Shown here: positions 1 through 11,400 of the stretch, in pieces | How the letters are laid out: each line of letters opens with the position of its first letter | Position numbering within the stretch: position 1 is the stretch's first letter | Assembly (NCBI GenBank): GCA_947650285.1 | Contig: CANTFL010000435.1 | Span: 124,001-188,000 of the forward strand | DNA: 64,000 bases | Direction: 5' to 3' | Source of the DNA: Hyaloperonospora brassicae | Lineage: Eukaryota > Oomycota > Peronosporomycetes > Peronosporales > Peronosporaceae | Program-made: the position numbers and the translations under genes | Notes under the pieces: model-generated | What the model saw: the letters and a program-made list of their open reading frames with translations, nothing else | Database searches by the model: none | Told to the model about the DNA's origin: nothing

Positions 1-780
1 GTAGCAACCATCCCCTCACGATCTACTACCGTAAGCGGCATCCCACCCTAGCGGCTACGGAGAACGGTAAAGACCAGGAATTAACACCCCTGTGTATATA
101 CAGAAGGACAGAAGGGACAATATTCCTGAAGAATTTAGTTCTATGCTCACGATCGACCGAGTCGATTGAGTAGCTACGTCTCGGTCCACCGATTGAAGCA
201 ATCCCACTACGGTTTTAAAGTCTACCTCTACCAAGACTAACACATCTTTATCTCCATCTGAGTCTACCAAATCGTGCGAACCTCCAGCCGACGGGTACAA
301 AACGTGAGTCGAGGTCTAATAGCGCCTTCGGCCCCCCGTGAGTCGACAATACGGCACCGTAAGTGTTTTGAGGACTTATCACCCGCTTTTCAGATCTCCG
401 TACGCCACAAACCTCTCATATAGAGATCGTCACACGTGGGTTACTATATCTCGTTTACACCCCAACAAGTTCCTCACACCAAACATTCATGCTACGTACC
501 TAACGTCATAGACTAGCTGTGTAATACTGTGTATCCCATCCAGGATGTTTCTTGCTTCGGCCTAAGTAAATACAGGCACTTAGAACCTACCATTTGCCTA
601 CAATTCTGATGCTTGACGTACTAAGTTATTTGGTTAATTACTAGCGGCCTCTTGAGAGTCTACAAATTCTATCTAGCCACCATCCGGGATAGTTTATAAG
701 CTCTTAAAATTCAATTATCCTCCATGAACTTGACCGGTCGCACTACTACTTCTGTAGCGCGATCGTGTGATCCAATTCAA
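1..780. other. Decayed repeat DNA, no intact gene
   Basis: I see no open frame with recognisable protein similarity here. The segment lies directly left of a decayed LTR-like stretch related to the right-hand end of the gypsy element at 53607-64000. It is therefore probably eroded gag or leader DNA of that family, but this is inferred from position only. Confidence 0.3.
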
Positions 781-1740
781 GTACTTATTTCTCTACTTTC
801 GCCGACTTCAATTAACCATTTTTTCGACCTTGCGTTCGTGATCAAAGATAAAATCTTGTCCGGTTTACAAAAATAATTCCACCCTGCGAATTGTTCTTAG
901 CATCTCGATCCGATTTGATGACCATGAAGGGCCTACAGAAGGTTCAAGGTTTTCCCTTCCTGATCAAGCGATCGATCCCCCTCTAAACATTTTTTAAACC
1001 TCCTGATAAAACGTTTGATGATCCTGAGACCCCTAATTTTTATGCGTCCGCGGCGTTTCCTCTCTCAAAGGAACATCTGTTCCAGAGTTAATCCTAATAT
1101 CCACACTGTCACTCCGAAACTCACGGTAAAATATCTTATTCGAACCGAAGCATGTGCATCATCAATTTGGATCAACAATCACAAGAATATTATGACGAAG
1201 ACTATCCACTGGCTCCCAGACGACCAAATATCGAATTTGAAACTCCGTTTCAATGCTCATTTCTATTTTACTATGTGTACCCGTCGGTAGGGCGGGCTGC
1301 ACTCTTCTAGGTGGACTTTGATCGATTTAAAACTTGACCGTGTTGGTGATAAGAGGTTCATCGATTAATACCTTCACACGACCACGGGTATAGCTGTAGA
1401 GTGCTCGATATGAGCCACCTTAATCTCGACGGGATTGCATTGTTTATAGTTAATTATTGATTTTCGGGCTTTCAAACCACTTGAGCCATCTCGCGACCTT
1501 GATCTTCCCTGATTTTTTGCGATATCATATTGCAGTTGTGTTGATTTTTATGAGAGTCCGGAATGCACTTGGCCAAACAATCCGGGTGCGACACTTGTAT
1601 ATACGTAACGCTTGATGTCGTCGGTACGTTAAAGATTCAGCTTGGAAGAAATTACGCTTATTTGTTGAATTAAATTAAACTTTGTTCGTTATCTGACCAA
1701 TTTGACATACCTAAGACGTAGCCTATCTATGCAGAAGGCA
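780..1740 (-). repeat. Degenerate leader plus LTR-like end of the GATC-rich gypsy family
   Basis: This stretch is collinear with 62900-63980. Shared landmarks are the run around a GCGATCGATC-like motif near 968, the 'cgtccgcggcg' and 'cgtctgcggcg' segments, the 'gtgtacccg' segment near 1276, the 'accacttgagcc' segment near 1480 and the 'ggccaaacaatcc' segment near 1571. Many substitutions and indels separate it from the two identical copies at 53607-54183 and 63424-64000, so it is an older copy in the same orientation. Confidence 0.6.
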
Positions 1741-2279
1741 CTCGCAACGCGTCGTCCAATGCATCGCTATGCCTCTTATACAACCTAGGCTCCTTCATTT
1801 ATCCCCTACCCTTGACTCAGGTCAGGATCTGATCTAGAATCCAATGCATCCTAGAACTGGACCCAATAGTCGTGATCCACTTATCCGATCCTTGTACCTA
1901 GTCCGGGTACCACAATAGTCATTTTAAGTCTATTTATCACACCATTCTTCGATCCACTTCTCCACATAATAAAAATGTCTTGACACGCCATTGACCGTGG
2001 TGTGTAGTGCATTGTGAAGATATTTCTGAGGTGAAACAGACACAATTCGTTTTCACCCACTTTTCGGCTACGTTACCATCTCTTCGATGCGACTTTACAC
2101 CTTCTAAAAATCGCGACAATGCGGCTCCCGAAGTCTACACGAACCGTATAATGCTCGATAGGAGAGCCGATAAATTGGTTGATATATGATGCGTCGCTGT
2201 TACAGCCAGCATGATCCAATGGATGTATATGTGTTATTTCATGCGCATCGTTCACCATCGGGTTATGATTTTATAATAT
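1741..2279. other. No recognisable feature
   Basis: Open frames here are short and mutually overlapping. The left part may still belong to the decayed LTR above. I see nothing else that can be supported. Confidence 0.3.
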
Positions 2280-2860
2280 AAGCCAACAACCCTTTCATAT
2301 TTTTAATCTATTATCACAATGCATATTACCCAAAGGAGTACACATCGTATCACTAACAGTCGATAAAATTAGTCGAAACCTATGATAGGAACATATTCTG
2401 AGTGAACCAACTCTGATGATTCAATGTCCAGCACGCTGACCAAAGTGGGAAGTGGCTCGCGTCAATGGAGCTGTTTTTTCTAGCGAAACTGGATTCATGA
2501 CTCTCCAACAGTCCGCTAGGAAGAGAGAGCATTGCGCCTAAATTGCTCGACCTCAAATCAATCAATAGCTCGTGGCGTTCCAGCCATGCCATACTCAACA
2601 CGCGATCATATCTCGTGGTTCGATCAACCTTTAAACAGCGTTCCACGATTTCTAAGTCCAAAAGCTTTACGACACGGTGTGTTGCGACCTTTTCATTGTG
2701 ACACGCGTCCCAGTTGCCAGACGAATGGTGATAATGTCACTTGTTTGCGCTCTCAGCGTAGTGTTACCTTCGTAACTTAGAAAGACTTTAGGCATGATGT
2801 ATTGACATGATGCTCCGGAGTCGATTAAATTTGGTTAATGGAGGGTAAGCTCACTACCAG
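2280..2860 (-). pseudogene. Ty3/gypsy retropepsin remnant
   Basis: On the - strand an aspartic-protease start (I-D-S-G-A-S, about 2807-2827) is followed, after frameshifts and stops, by a segment with the spacing of the gypsy 'vilGmpWL-rHep-iDwr' block (about 2530-2600: MAWLERHELLIDLRS). It then continues with LESHESSFARK. The order and spacing match the C-terminal half of retropepsin in oomycete gypsy elements. Several stops make it nonfunctional. Its gag partner lies to the right on the same strand. Confidence 0.55.
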
Positions 2861-2864
2861 ACGC

Positions 2865-3790
2865 TCACAAGACAGGCAAGAATGACTTGTACACATGTTC
2901 TGTTTTATGGAGCACGTAGCGCCAAGGGGATAGCCCCTGGTCACCTCCACCACCTCGAGGTAAAAAGGAATTTAATTCTTCATCGTATAACGACCCGTGA
3001 CGACTAAGGCTCGACGTTTTCCCCCGCCAAGCCAAGTTTCTAATTCGTGGCAAGAAACTGGCTTGTAGCAGATTGGCGCTGTTTGTGCAACAGATATCCT
3101 GGGTGCAGGTGCTGTGTGCTCCCTAATATAGAGCGAAGATGATACCGATGAGCGCGGAAGAATTCGGTCTACATCGCTAATGCGAAGACTGTCTCTGAAC
3201 ATGGGTATATGGACTAACTCACGAAGAAAGTCAATCTGCACTGCAGCTACGAGTGGCAACAGCTTTAGTACACTGTCCGGTAAGCCATTCATACCCGGAC
3301 GGGTAGACAAGAAACATGATTGCACACGACATGCCTGTGCAGGCAGCGCAAAAGAGCTAATAAGCTGTCATTTTCGCTGCTACGAAGTGCAAAATACAGA
3401 ACGTTTCACAGCCGTACCTCATGCAATGACCACTATCTTAATTTACATCCCAGCTTTGATTTAGTGAACGATACTCGTTGACGATCGGTAGAGATCGTGG
3501 TAGACTTCATGCCCATTTCGATCTCTTGGATCCAAAGGACAAACATTTTGGCCTTCTTTACGGAGTATAGCTTGGCAGTCACCGTGAGTGGGTGATGCGA
3601 CAATTCTGCGTCGGCTACAGGCACAAGGTTGTTCTGCACAGTTGGCTCCATTTGGACTTGAACATGCCCTTCATATTGCAAGAAGCCGTCCACACGTGCG
3701 ATCAACCCGTCAAAGCCACCTTATGCCGCCAAGAAGTCAACGTGCTCCAGGCCTAATGCTTCGAACAGCTTAGTTAGTGCGACCTTTAGG
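2865..3790 (-). pseudogene. Ty3/gypsy gag remnant
   Basis: The best preserved piece is at 3433-3705 (- strand). It contains FVLWIQEIEMGMKS followed by TDRQRVSFTKSKL, the shape of the conserved oomycete gag core in which an 'FxxWvxEvEmam' helix is followed by a 'Rv-fA-skL-GrA' segment. The frame is then lost. The stretch 2865-3330 stays open in pieces but I cannot match it to a domain. The orientation, and the protease to its left, fit one decayed element reading leftward. Confidence 0.5.
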
Positions 3791-3867
3791 GCCTTAGAGA
3801 AAGGGGGGGTTTGCTTGTTCCATCCTCGCAGAGGGTGAGCCTTTACAAATAGGGTGTAAATTATCTA

Positions 3868-3879
3868 AAGTGCTACCAA
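3868..3879 (-). other. Primer-binding-site-like sequence of a decayed gypsy element
   Basis: Read on the - strand this is TGGTAGCACTTT. It is identical to the putative tRNA primer site beside the 5' LTRs of element 1 (24646-24657) and element 2 (26160-26171). It lies just upstream of the decayed gag frame at 2865-3790, where a primer site would be expected. The first eight bases are complementary to the usual 3' end of initiator tRNA-Met. Confidence 0.45.
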
Positions 3880-4045
3880 GTGTAGCGGCGATATAGCATT
3901 TCAATTGCCAGAGGAAGGCGTTTGACCCAACCAGCATACTTCATCTATAACAAGAACACATTTCATTAAGTAAATTTGTTTGATAAGATCGCAGACCTGA
4001 TTTTGAGTAACTTATACGATTTAAAGAATCAACAGCACCGATTGC
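3880..4045. other. Short gene-free stretch left of duplication copy A
   Basis: This could be the stub of the 5' LTR of the decayed gypsy at 2280-3879, since it follows a primer-site-like sequence. It contains no open frame. The duplicated unit starts at 4046. Confidence 0.3.
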
Positions 4046-4440
4046 GAAAGCGTACAAGCCTTGACAAGGCTCCTTACTCTTGTGACCAAAGATGCATTAA
4101 CAAGTCACGGGTCTTATCCGCATTGAAATGCGAACTGCTTTTATTTAATTTTTAGCAAGTGGATTGCATCGTGCGTATAAATTAAGATGGAACGTTTTGC
4201 CCTCTGCTACAGTAACAACTGAAACGCACCATTGGTGGATGCAATGGTTTATATAAGTGGAACATCACAGGGTACACATACCTAACACACGGATGTACCA
4301 CCACAGTGTACCACGTTACACCCTACCTCCTGCCAAACCACACGAGAACTTGGCTCACTTATTCGGACATTCTCTGGTTGTGTAGGTCGTATTCTTTGCT
4401 GCACAAACTAGCGGTGGCGATATGAATTCGAACACGGTAG

Positions 4441-4500
4441 CAGAGGGCAGAATCATCCTTTTAATTGGTGCATATTAAAGGATGATTCTACGCCCTGCTG
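4441..4500. repeat. Long imperfect inverted repeat
   Basis: The arms at 4449-4465 and 4474-4489 are complementary with one bulged T around an 8-nt loop. The complementarity extends outward imperfectly through gggc and gccc. The same structure is at 32996-33056 in copy B. It could be a MITE relic or a transcribed hairpin. There is no coding function. Confidence 0.6.
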
Positions 4501-5417
4501 CCAACGTATAGCCCACAAATTGCGTTGTCGACTGGTCACTGATGGCAACGCGGCTATGAAAGTCCTGAGCCATACAAGAATGGCGACGGCGCGATACTTG
4601 TCGATATGAAAGAGGATATGATGAGAAAGGCACACGACTAATTGATAGCATTTCAGTCACTCTCATCCGTCGTCTGATTGCACAGCGTTAATGTCAAGTT
4701 CCGTCATGTCAAAAGTGCAAGGCATTCCATACCCTTTGGGAATGAAGTTACGTATGCGAAACCATAGGATAATGATTAAGTCGAAGAAGACGACGGCCAA
4801 AGCTGCACTAGCATTCCGTCTAGTGAGTCGATATGTGTGGTCGTGCAGCAAGCGTCAGCCGGCGAGTTTGTTGCACAACCACACGTATCGAGGCCTTCCT
4901 TAAATGCGCTATGACATGAGTATGGCGAAAAGTAAGGCTAAGACATAGCGCGTTTTCGCCCAGATAAATCCGTACAACTACGGAATCGTGCCACTGGCGC
5001 GTTCTGCCGTGATATTGGGAGCACGATCCAGAAACGCATTGACGCTCACCGCGACGCGGTGTGCCGCGCGGCAAACGTCACGTTTTTCAAACGAGTGACG
5101 ATCGACGAGGAGTTACTTGACAATGTCCTCGACAAGTCAAGACCGATGAGGCCATCAATAAATTTCGGCACATCTTGCGACGGGCTATCCCGAACGTTGT
5201 TATCAAGTCAAGACGAGCATAAGGTTTTTGCATGCACATGTGAAGGCAGCACAACAACAGTAGACTCAAACATCGATGTATTTTTCACTCCAGGATGTTT
5301 GCCAGCTTGTGCCGACTTACGCTGGAAGTGACGCTTCGCCAGAGAAGACCTAAAAGGCTAACTACCAGTAGCTAACGAATAGACTTCTTGCTCTTGATAG
5401 CGCTGACGCGGACAAGA

Positions 5418-6089
5418 CTAAGGCTTCAAGAACGTCTTGCCATGGGTGTCCTTCACGCTTATAGGTTTCACCACTTCCGTGCATAGAGAACTGGGACCAC
5501 CGTTGCCGCTGACTTTCTCTTCAGGGTTGTATGTCACCGTAAGGTCCATGTCGGCTCCGGAAATCGTGAACGAGACGCCATCACTTCCTTTGCACACATC
5601 ATTGCCATCCGCCATTCGGTACTGTGCCGGGCACCACCCAGGAACGTTAACAGCGTCTTCAGCAAGAATACCCATGATGTTCCGGGCCATCGCATTGACC
5701 TGAACTATCGGGTATGGGCCTGACTCCGATTCCAAACACTTGGAGGGCTCCGTCGTGTTTGAAGTGTCGACCACGGAAACGTATCCATCCGTCTGTCTGT
5801 AGGAGATGATTGACTCGTCAAAATTGGACGGAGAGTCCACGTCGAATCTAGCGTAGGAATTGTAGCGCACAGTCGTCCCGTCTTCCGACACAACTGGTTC
5901 GGCGATCATGGTATAGTGGGCTCTGGGAATGTCCTCCATCTTCAGCTTAACGGCGATGTGAAGTTTCGGCCATCCCAAAGCCGACTCAGCTAGAAGAGCT
6001 CGTCCGCCATTTTTGCCAAGAAGCGCAGGTTCCGCGAGCGAAAGGAACACGGTGTAGACCACCGCCCAGCACAGAAGAGCCAGTGGCAT
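5418..6089 (-). CDS. Small secreted protein of unknown function, copy A
   Basis: The 223-residue protein starts at a methionine followed directly by a strong hydrophobic signal peptide (roughly residues 2-20, LALLCWAVVYTVFLSLAEP). A mature chain with four cysteines after the leader follows (near residues 115, 150, 164 and 202). There is no transmembrane segment after the leader, no zinc site, and no RxLR or LxLFLAK-type motif that I can see. One N-x-T site (N-T-T) is present. The frame is uninterrupted and encodes exactly the same protein as 33974-34645. A decayed homologue lies at 47320-48010. Secretion is inferred from the leader. I do not recognise the family and assign no role; an apoplastic or host-facing protein is one possibility. 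Confidence 0.75.
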   Translation of the reverse strand: MPLALLCWAVVYTVFLSLAEPALLGKNGGRALLAESALGWPKLHIAVKLKMEDIPRAHYTMIAEPVVSEDGTTVRYNSYARFDVDSPSNFDESIISYRQTDGYVSVVDTSNTTEPSKCLESESGPYPIVQVNAMARNIMGILAEDAVNVPGWCPAQYRMADGNDVCKGSDGVSFTISGADMDLTVTYNPEEKVSGNGGPSSLCTEVVKPISVKDTHGKTFLKP

Positions 6090-6255
6090 CTAAGTCGAGG
6101 GGGAAACGGAGACGTGTCGGATGTGGGTAGGCGGCACGAGGCGATTGCAATTGTGAAGACACTCTAGAGCTGGTCACGACATGGAACAAATTCCGGTAAG
6201 GGACTTTGAGTGTTGTGTATTGCTCGCACCTGGCCAAACGAACATAACCTAGCGC

Positions 6256-6565
6256 TCAATCGACAATCAAGCGTCTGTCCGGATGGCACGCCTGCAGGTG
6301 AATATCCGTGGAGCTCAACAAAGAGCCAGAGTGTTCATTCGCTCTCTCCCAGTCGTGCTTGCGAGTAGTCCATCCGCATTTCTTCCCGGTACACTTACAG
6401 ATGCATTTGTAGCAGCAGCTGCAGCTCACGAATACGAACATCCAACGTACCATCCATGGCAGTCCAAGTTGACGACGAAGGCTTTCTGGTGAGGGCTCTG
6501 GTTGAGACTTTACATCGCGCTCAACTCCACGTAAATTGTGTGACTAACATCGAACGTTTCTGGCA
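6256..6565 (-). pseudogene. Cys-rich small ORF, frameshifted copy A
   Basis: In copy B (34812-35123) this is a 103-codon frame. Here one base is missing near 6513 (tcgcgctc against tcgacgctc), so the first ~30 codons are out of frame and only a 65-codon tail starting at an internal methionine (6453) remains. The retained part has a short hydrophobic stretch and a cysteine cluster (CSCCYKCICKCTGKKC). I do not recognise it. It lies 166 bp upstream of the secreted-protein gene on the same strand. Confidence 0.3.
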
Positions 6566-6815
6566 AACAGAGCTGCTAGGGATGAGCCAAAAACATCTGC
6601 TCTAGAACAGCTTCTTCTGTGGCTCGCAGGCGCATGAACGTCAGCTCGTCAGAATATCCGTCAGACGGCTGTTTGTAAAATCGACGAAAGGGTGCAGTCG
6701 AGATTTGACAGACTCGTCTTGCAACAGAGCTCCACGACAATCGGTCGTATGTTCCACACCGATTCCATGGACGTCAGCTTGTTCATTGGACATCCTCGTC
6801 TCGCAAAGAGTCAAC

Positions 6816-6891
6816 GTACACTCGCACACGTTGTAACGCAGTTCCTACAACTCGTACACTCGCGCACGTTGTAACGCAGCTACTGCAACAC
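6816..6891. repeat. Two-copy 38-bp tandem repeat
   Basis: GTACACTCG begins unit 1 at 6816 and unit 2 at 6854. Both contain ACGTTGTAACGCAG. The same pair is at 35373-35448 in copy B. It lies about 70-140 bp upstream of a TATA-like box, so a promoter role is possible but unproven. Confidence 0.6.
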
Positions 6892-6956
6892 GTACGGCGC
6901 TCTATCTGTACTTACACATCACGTCAATGCTCCCCATTCCCTCGGCTCGTCCGCGC

Positions 6957-6963
6957 TATAAAT
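6957..6963 (+). promoter_or_regulatory. TATA-like box
   Basis: TATAAAT follows the 38-bp tandem repeat and is preserved at 35514-35520. No convincing gene starts downstream, so this is only a candidate. Confidence 0.2.
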
Positions 6964-7294
6964 GCGGCGCCAGCGCTCATGTTCTTGCATACTCCTTCGC
7001 TAAGTTCACTGCAACTGAAGTACTTGTAGTCATTTGCAGGAGCTCAGTGCAAGCTCAAATCGAGGTAACACTGTCCACACAAGGGCCGACTGCTTGTATC
7101 TACAAACCGTCGGCGTTTAAGTCGTTACGGGACGAGCAGCCAGTGCATCTACCCATTCGATTTGAGCGCTTCCGACTCGAACGTATCGACACAGACACTG
7201 ATTTATTGAGTGAGAAAGTAAGGTATATTTAGGTACGCCTACGACCTACTATATCCCGTCACCCGGCAACAAGGTTACAGGGGTGACTGCTACT

Positions 7295-8119
7295 TTAAAT
7301 ACGAGGTAGCACTAGGTCTCGAACATCAGACCGCCTGCGCGCAGACTCCTGTCGCGAGATGATCAGGTTCCTCGGTGTCAGTACGGGGTCCTGTATGACG
7401 TATTTTTCGGTCTGAGACGTCTCCAACCAATGATTGACATCAAAACCAAGGAAAGTCGTGGCCTTCTGGACTAGAACGGGGTTAGAAGAAGCGTGCGCTT
7501 GAACCGAAGCTCCTGTGTTCATAGCGATATTCGCCAGTCGATCCGCCATTTTGTTGTAGGTTCGATAATGATGTCCCCAGCTGGAGACATGAATATCGTT
7601 AGCGATGGCGCTTGCTTCGGTGAATAACTGCACCAAGTGTTTCTTGCGTGGAGGATGTCGTGTTCGGAGTTGCGCAAGCACATGGGTACTGTCTTCAATG
7701 ACATGCAGGGGTGAGTAGTCGCTGGCTTTTTCTCGCCGAAGACCGTGGACCAGCTCCCAGTATTCATCGACTTTGTTAGTGGTATCGGCAGCGGCATTGG
7801 CCACGCTCGCTACCCACAAAACGCATGCGGCTGTGCGTCGGAACGTGGGGTCGGACAATAAAAGATCCAGCTCCGCCTGGACCTGGATTTCCGCGGGAGC
7901 ATCCATCAAAAAAGAGGAGGTAGAGAGCTCCTGGGCACCTTTCGATAGGACGTACGTGCAGCAAAGGAGGTTCGTCGTAGCAGAGGTAGGTATCGGCCAA
8001 GGCCGACCGTACCTGCGCAAACTGTTGCCCGTCCTCCCCCATGTCGGGCTAGTAGGTTGATACACGAAACCTTCAAACCGACCGGCGAAAGATAGTCTTG
8101 GCCCTAGCTGTGTGAACAT
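7295..8119 (-). pseudogene. LINE RNase H domain, frame-broken
   Basis: The catalytic-start motif of RNase H (FFDGCSRGNPGPGGAG) is readable in one frame at about 7890-7935. The C-terminal end (YNKMADRLANIAMNTG) is readable in another frame at about 7520-7570. The two halves are separated by a frameshift. The order and motifs match RNase H domains at the end of LINE ORF2 proteins. This is the 3' part of the LINE at 7201-16250. Confidence 0.75.
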
Positions 8120-8387
8120 CCTGTGATAGAGACGGGTCTTCTATTCGGCGGAGGCGCTCGACCCAGATGACATGAAGTGTCGTTGATACGAAAAAACACC
8201 ACAGCTCTCGATCTGCCGGGAAGACCGCAGCCTGAGCCTTTAATAAATCTGCCCCTGTGTTTATAGATTGCTTGACAAGAACCCAGGCGTTGGGCGGAAT
8301 CCCCGGGAGGTCCATTCCAAACACCCAGACATGCAAGTCAGTTTCCGGGAAAGTGCCAAGCCATCGCCACCGATCAAGAAGGAATTA

Positions 8388-8663
8388 TCAGTGTCGACGC
8401 GCGCTAGAGCATGTCCAAAAGATACGTCTTGCCAGAGATGGACCAGCATCCACACAATCAGGGAAGGGGCACGACAGATCTTGCTTTGCCCAATTCCAGA
8501 GCGGGAATCTGTTACCCTTTAGCCGATATATCGTCTGAGCGTTGGTCGGAAACGACGCAGGAATTCGTTGAATGTTTCTCCACGTGATCAATGGTGAACC
8601 TTCCGATATCACGTGAAAGTCCGCCTTTTCAACCCTTTCCTCGAGAAGTCTAGTTCCTTCCAT
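8388..8663 (-). pseudogene. LINE ORF2 zinc-finger-like linker
   Basis: The segment around 8405-8530 reads FPLWNWAKQDLSCPFPDC and, further on, IFWTCSSAR. This resembles the zf-RVT region between the reverse transcriptase and RNase H of LINE proteins. Position between the two enzymatic remnants supports the call. The frame is lost on both sides. Confidence 0.5.
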
Positions 8664-9142
8664 ACAGCGCCGCCGGGAGATAAGCTGTTTAAGTTTCTTT
8701 CAATGTGGCTGCCACCGTCGACGACCGGCCTACAGGTGGGCAACCCGCGTGAGCATCGGATGCGCGCCAAAGTGGACAGGAGTCCCACTGGATGAGGACG
8801 CGGCGATATCGCACGCCGTCATTGACGATACGGGTTGCAACCCACATTCCATACCCGTATCAAAATGCAGGAGAGATGTACCTTCACGATTGAGAAGCCA
8901 GTCATGGAATTGGTCCACCTTCGTTGAGTACGAAATTAGGGACCGAGGTTCCAGCGGCCGATAGACCAGAGACGGGATATTGTAAAGAAGTGCGAGGCAG
9001 AAGGACCCGAAATGCCGTCTCTTCGCCAATGACTGGGTCGCCATGTCACGCGTGGGAGAGAACAAGACAATGCCAGTCTCCAAAGTCGTCCAAGAAATTG
9101 CCTCGCCAAGGTAACTCAAACCCAGGGAAAAGGCGGCTCCAT

Positions 9143-11400
9143 TCAATGTGTAAGCCATACCCCGTATTTCTCGCAGCCACGACGTTTTCTTGAGCGTGGC
9201 GTCGCCAACCCATCGGTGTCAAATCGCCTCGACGCCGCAAGTTCAGCACGCATTCCGGCGCGCAGTCGATCATCAAGCACCCGCCGAATATCAACGGTGA
9301 CACTACCGTCGTCATTATAGGCTACTGCAGCTCTCGATGTAAAAGAGACGGCACGTCTGCAGACTTCACTGACCGCGCCTTGGCGAGCGTGCCGAGCCGC
9401 AGAAATTTCAACAATTTCGGACCCGGTTTGCCATAGAGTTGCTCGATATAGAGGATGCTTGTCTTCGGTCCAATAAGGCGTGATGTAAGCCGGACCTGAC
9501 CCGCTCGATTCCCACAAGTAATCACCAATAAGCAAGTCCCTTAGAGAAATAGTAGCTGCCCAATGTGCAATTGCTGTAGCTGCCATAGTCATCAATTCCG
9601 TCCGAATACAAGTCACCGCTAGACCCCCTTCTGGATTGGTAAAGAAGTTATCTTAGGAGGGACCCACGGTCGGGACCGCTTGCCATCAAGGACGTTCCAG
9701 ACAAAGTCACTAACTAAGCTGTGGATCCTGGTAACCATGGCGGGTGGAGGCCAACATTGCCGTGCTTAAAACGTAATTTTGGGGACAGCAACAGCACTGG
9801 CGAGATGAGCCCGTTGTTCCACCGTGTACGTCTTCTCCCGTGCTAATACAAGTCGGCTCCACAGAGATCGGATGCAATCATTCCAGTTATCGGCTACCGC
9901 AACCTGTTGTCGAACCAGAACACCAAGATACCGGCAAAATTCGCCGAAGGCCAGCAGAGTGAGACCACAGGTGCTTACAGGTTGCGCTGATTCGCGCGGG
10001 TCCAGCTCGAGGGCCAATGATTTAGCTCGATTTGTCCAAAGACCTGACACGCGAGCGAAGTCATCGAGAATAGAGATAACCGGCGTAATTTCAGATCAAC
10101 CGCGATGGTAGACAACAGTATCATCGGCATATCCGGAAATTTTGAACTCGGTTATCCGGCTGCCAGATATGATAGGTAGACCCCGAATGTCCGCCTGCGC
10201 TTAAAGCATTCGATAGACACTATCGAGCGCGAGAATGAAGAGAGGTGGCGCAAGGAGACATCCTTGCCCTATTCGACAAGCAACGTCACGTCGATGAGAG
10301 GGATATAAATAGACGATAAAGCGACACGTCGTGTTGCGGTGTAATGATGACATGAATGAGACGAAAGAATCCAAGTCATGTCAGCACGGAACGATATATA
10401 GACATTGCAACGCGTCGTACACCGTTGCCTAATAAAGAAGCAGAACAATGGTTCCATGCAGATAGCTGTCCTTATTCCCAGCTTTGCGTACCGCGACGAA
10501 AATGGCAAGAGCTGTGTGAATTGACCGCTTCGGAACAGAACCAAGTTGATTCATCACGACAAGATACTACAGCAACGGTCGCTCCCGAAACGAAAGAAAA
10601 ATGGAAAATAAATTGTAGTCGCTGTTGAAGAGAGCGGTCGAACGATGATCAAGCTGCAAGGCGGAGGCCGGGGATTTCTTCAAGCACTGAATATTGGCTA
10701 CACCAAACGACGCCGGGAACACGCTGCATGTAAACCATCTGGTGTAAATATCACGAGAATCGGACCGAGCGTGTCCGCGTAATCGCGGTAAAATTTGTTG
10801 TTAATTTCATCCGGTCCAGCGTCTTTACCACAATTAAGTCTATTCAAAACCGTACTCACATCGTCGAAGAAATGTCCGATGTCAAAGTAGAGTCATCAAC
10901 CCGGTCCGGAGGGGTGGCTCGGGAAAGTAACTCGGCGGTATTGTCGGTACAGGCAAAAGAATGAGTCATAATACGCGCCCAGCCGTCGGCCATTCGTCAG
11001 CCAAGTTCTAGGACCTATTCGGCCCGGATGACGCTTTCCCTCTCAGCGCCACGATGGTGTTGTCCTGAAAGTTGGTCGATACCCGGGCGTAAAAACGGCG
11101 GGAAGTCTCTCCAGGTGTGCACGTGTGCCGAACGAAAAGACTTTCTTTCTTGGCCCGTTGCCATAAGCGGCGACACTCTGCAACTTTACGCCTAAGTTCC
11201 ACCGGAGTATCGGGGGTGCTAAGCTGGTCGCATCCTTCATGATCGCCCGAAGGTGAGGTATCAGGGGTACGCGCCACCAGGAGAGGAGGATTCAGTGGTA
11301 CATCGAGACGATGCAGTCGCTGCCGATATCTTTTTATCAGGCCTTTGACGCGCGGTAGTGATAGTCGCCAAAAGAACTTTACGAAGACTTATCTTCCAAT
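9143..11400 (-). pseudogene. LINE reverse transcriptase, multiply interrupted
   Basis: The catalytic box YADDTVVYHR is at about 10102-10131 (the YADD codons are 10120-10131). The upstream block QGCLLAPPLFILALDSVYRM is at about 10200-10260. After the active site the text continues with a stop and then SGLWTNRAKSLALEL and CRYLGVLV, the usual thumb-side motifs. The 5' linker at 11008-11277 has FYARVSTNFQDNTIVALR. Stops and frameshifts occur throughout. Confidence 0.8.

Larger units (their letters stand above)
4046..7200. repeat. Segmental duplication copy A, part 1
   Basis: This is collinear with 32602-35755 at roughly 99 percent identity by eye. Examples of differences are g/a near 4092, c/a near 4328 and c/t near 4988, plus a 1-nt deletion near 6513. 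The unit starts at GAAAGCGTAC and holds the secreted-protein gene (5418-6089) and a Cys-rich ORF relic (6256-6565). Copy A is broken by two later insertions and resumes at about 16251 and at 25051. Confidence 0.92.

Noticed and set aside
5059..5331. 90-codon + strand frame in the duplicated unit (also at 33615-33887)
   Set aside because: No leader, domain or composition bias. Its conservation only reflects the recent duplication. It was left out as a gene.
5418..6089. RxLR or Crinkler effector
   Set aside because: A signal peptide is present, but I find no RxLR-EER or LxLFLAK motif in the expected position, so no effector class is assigned.
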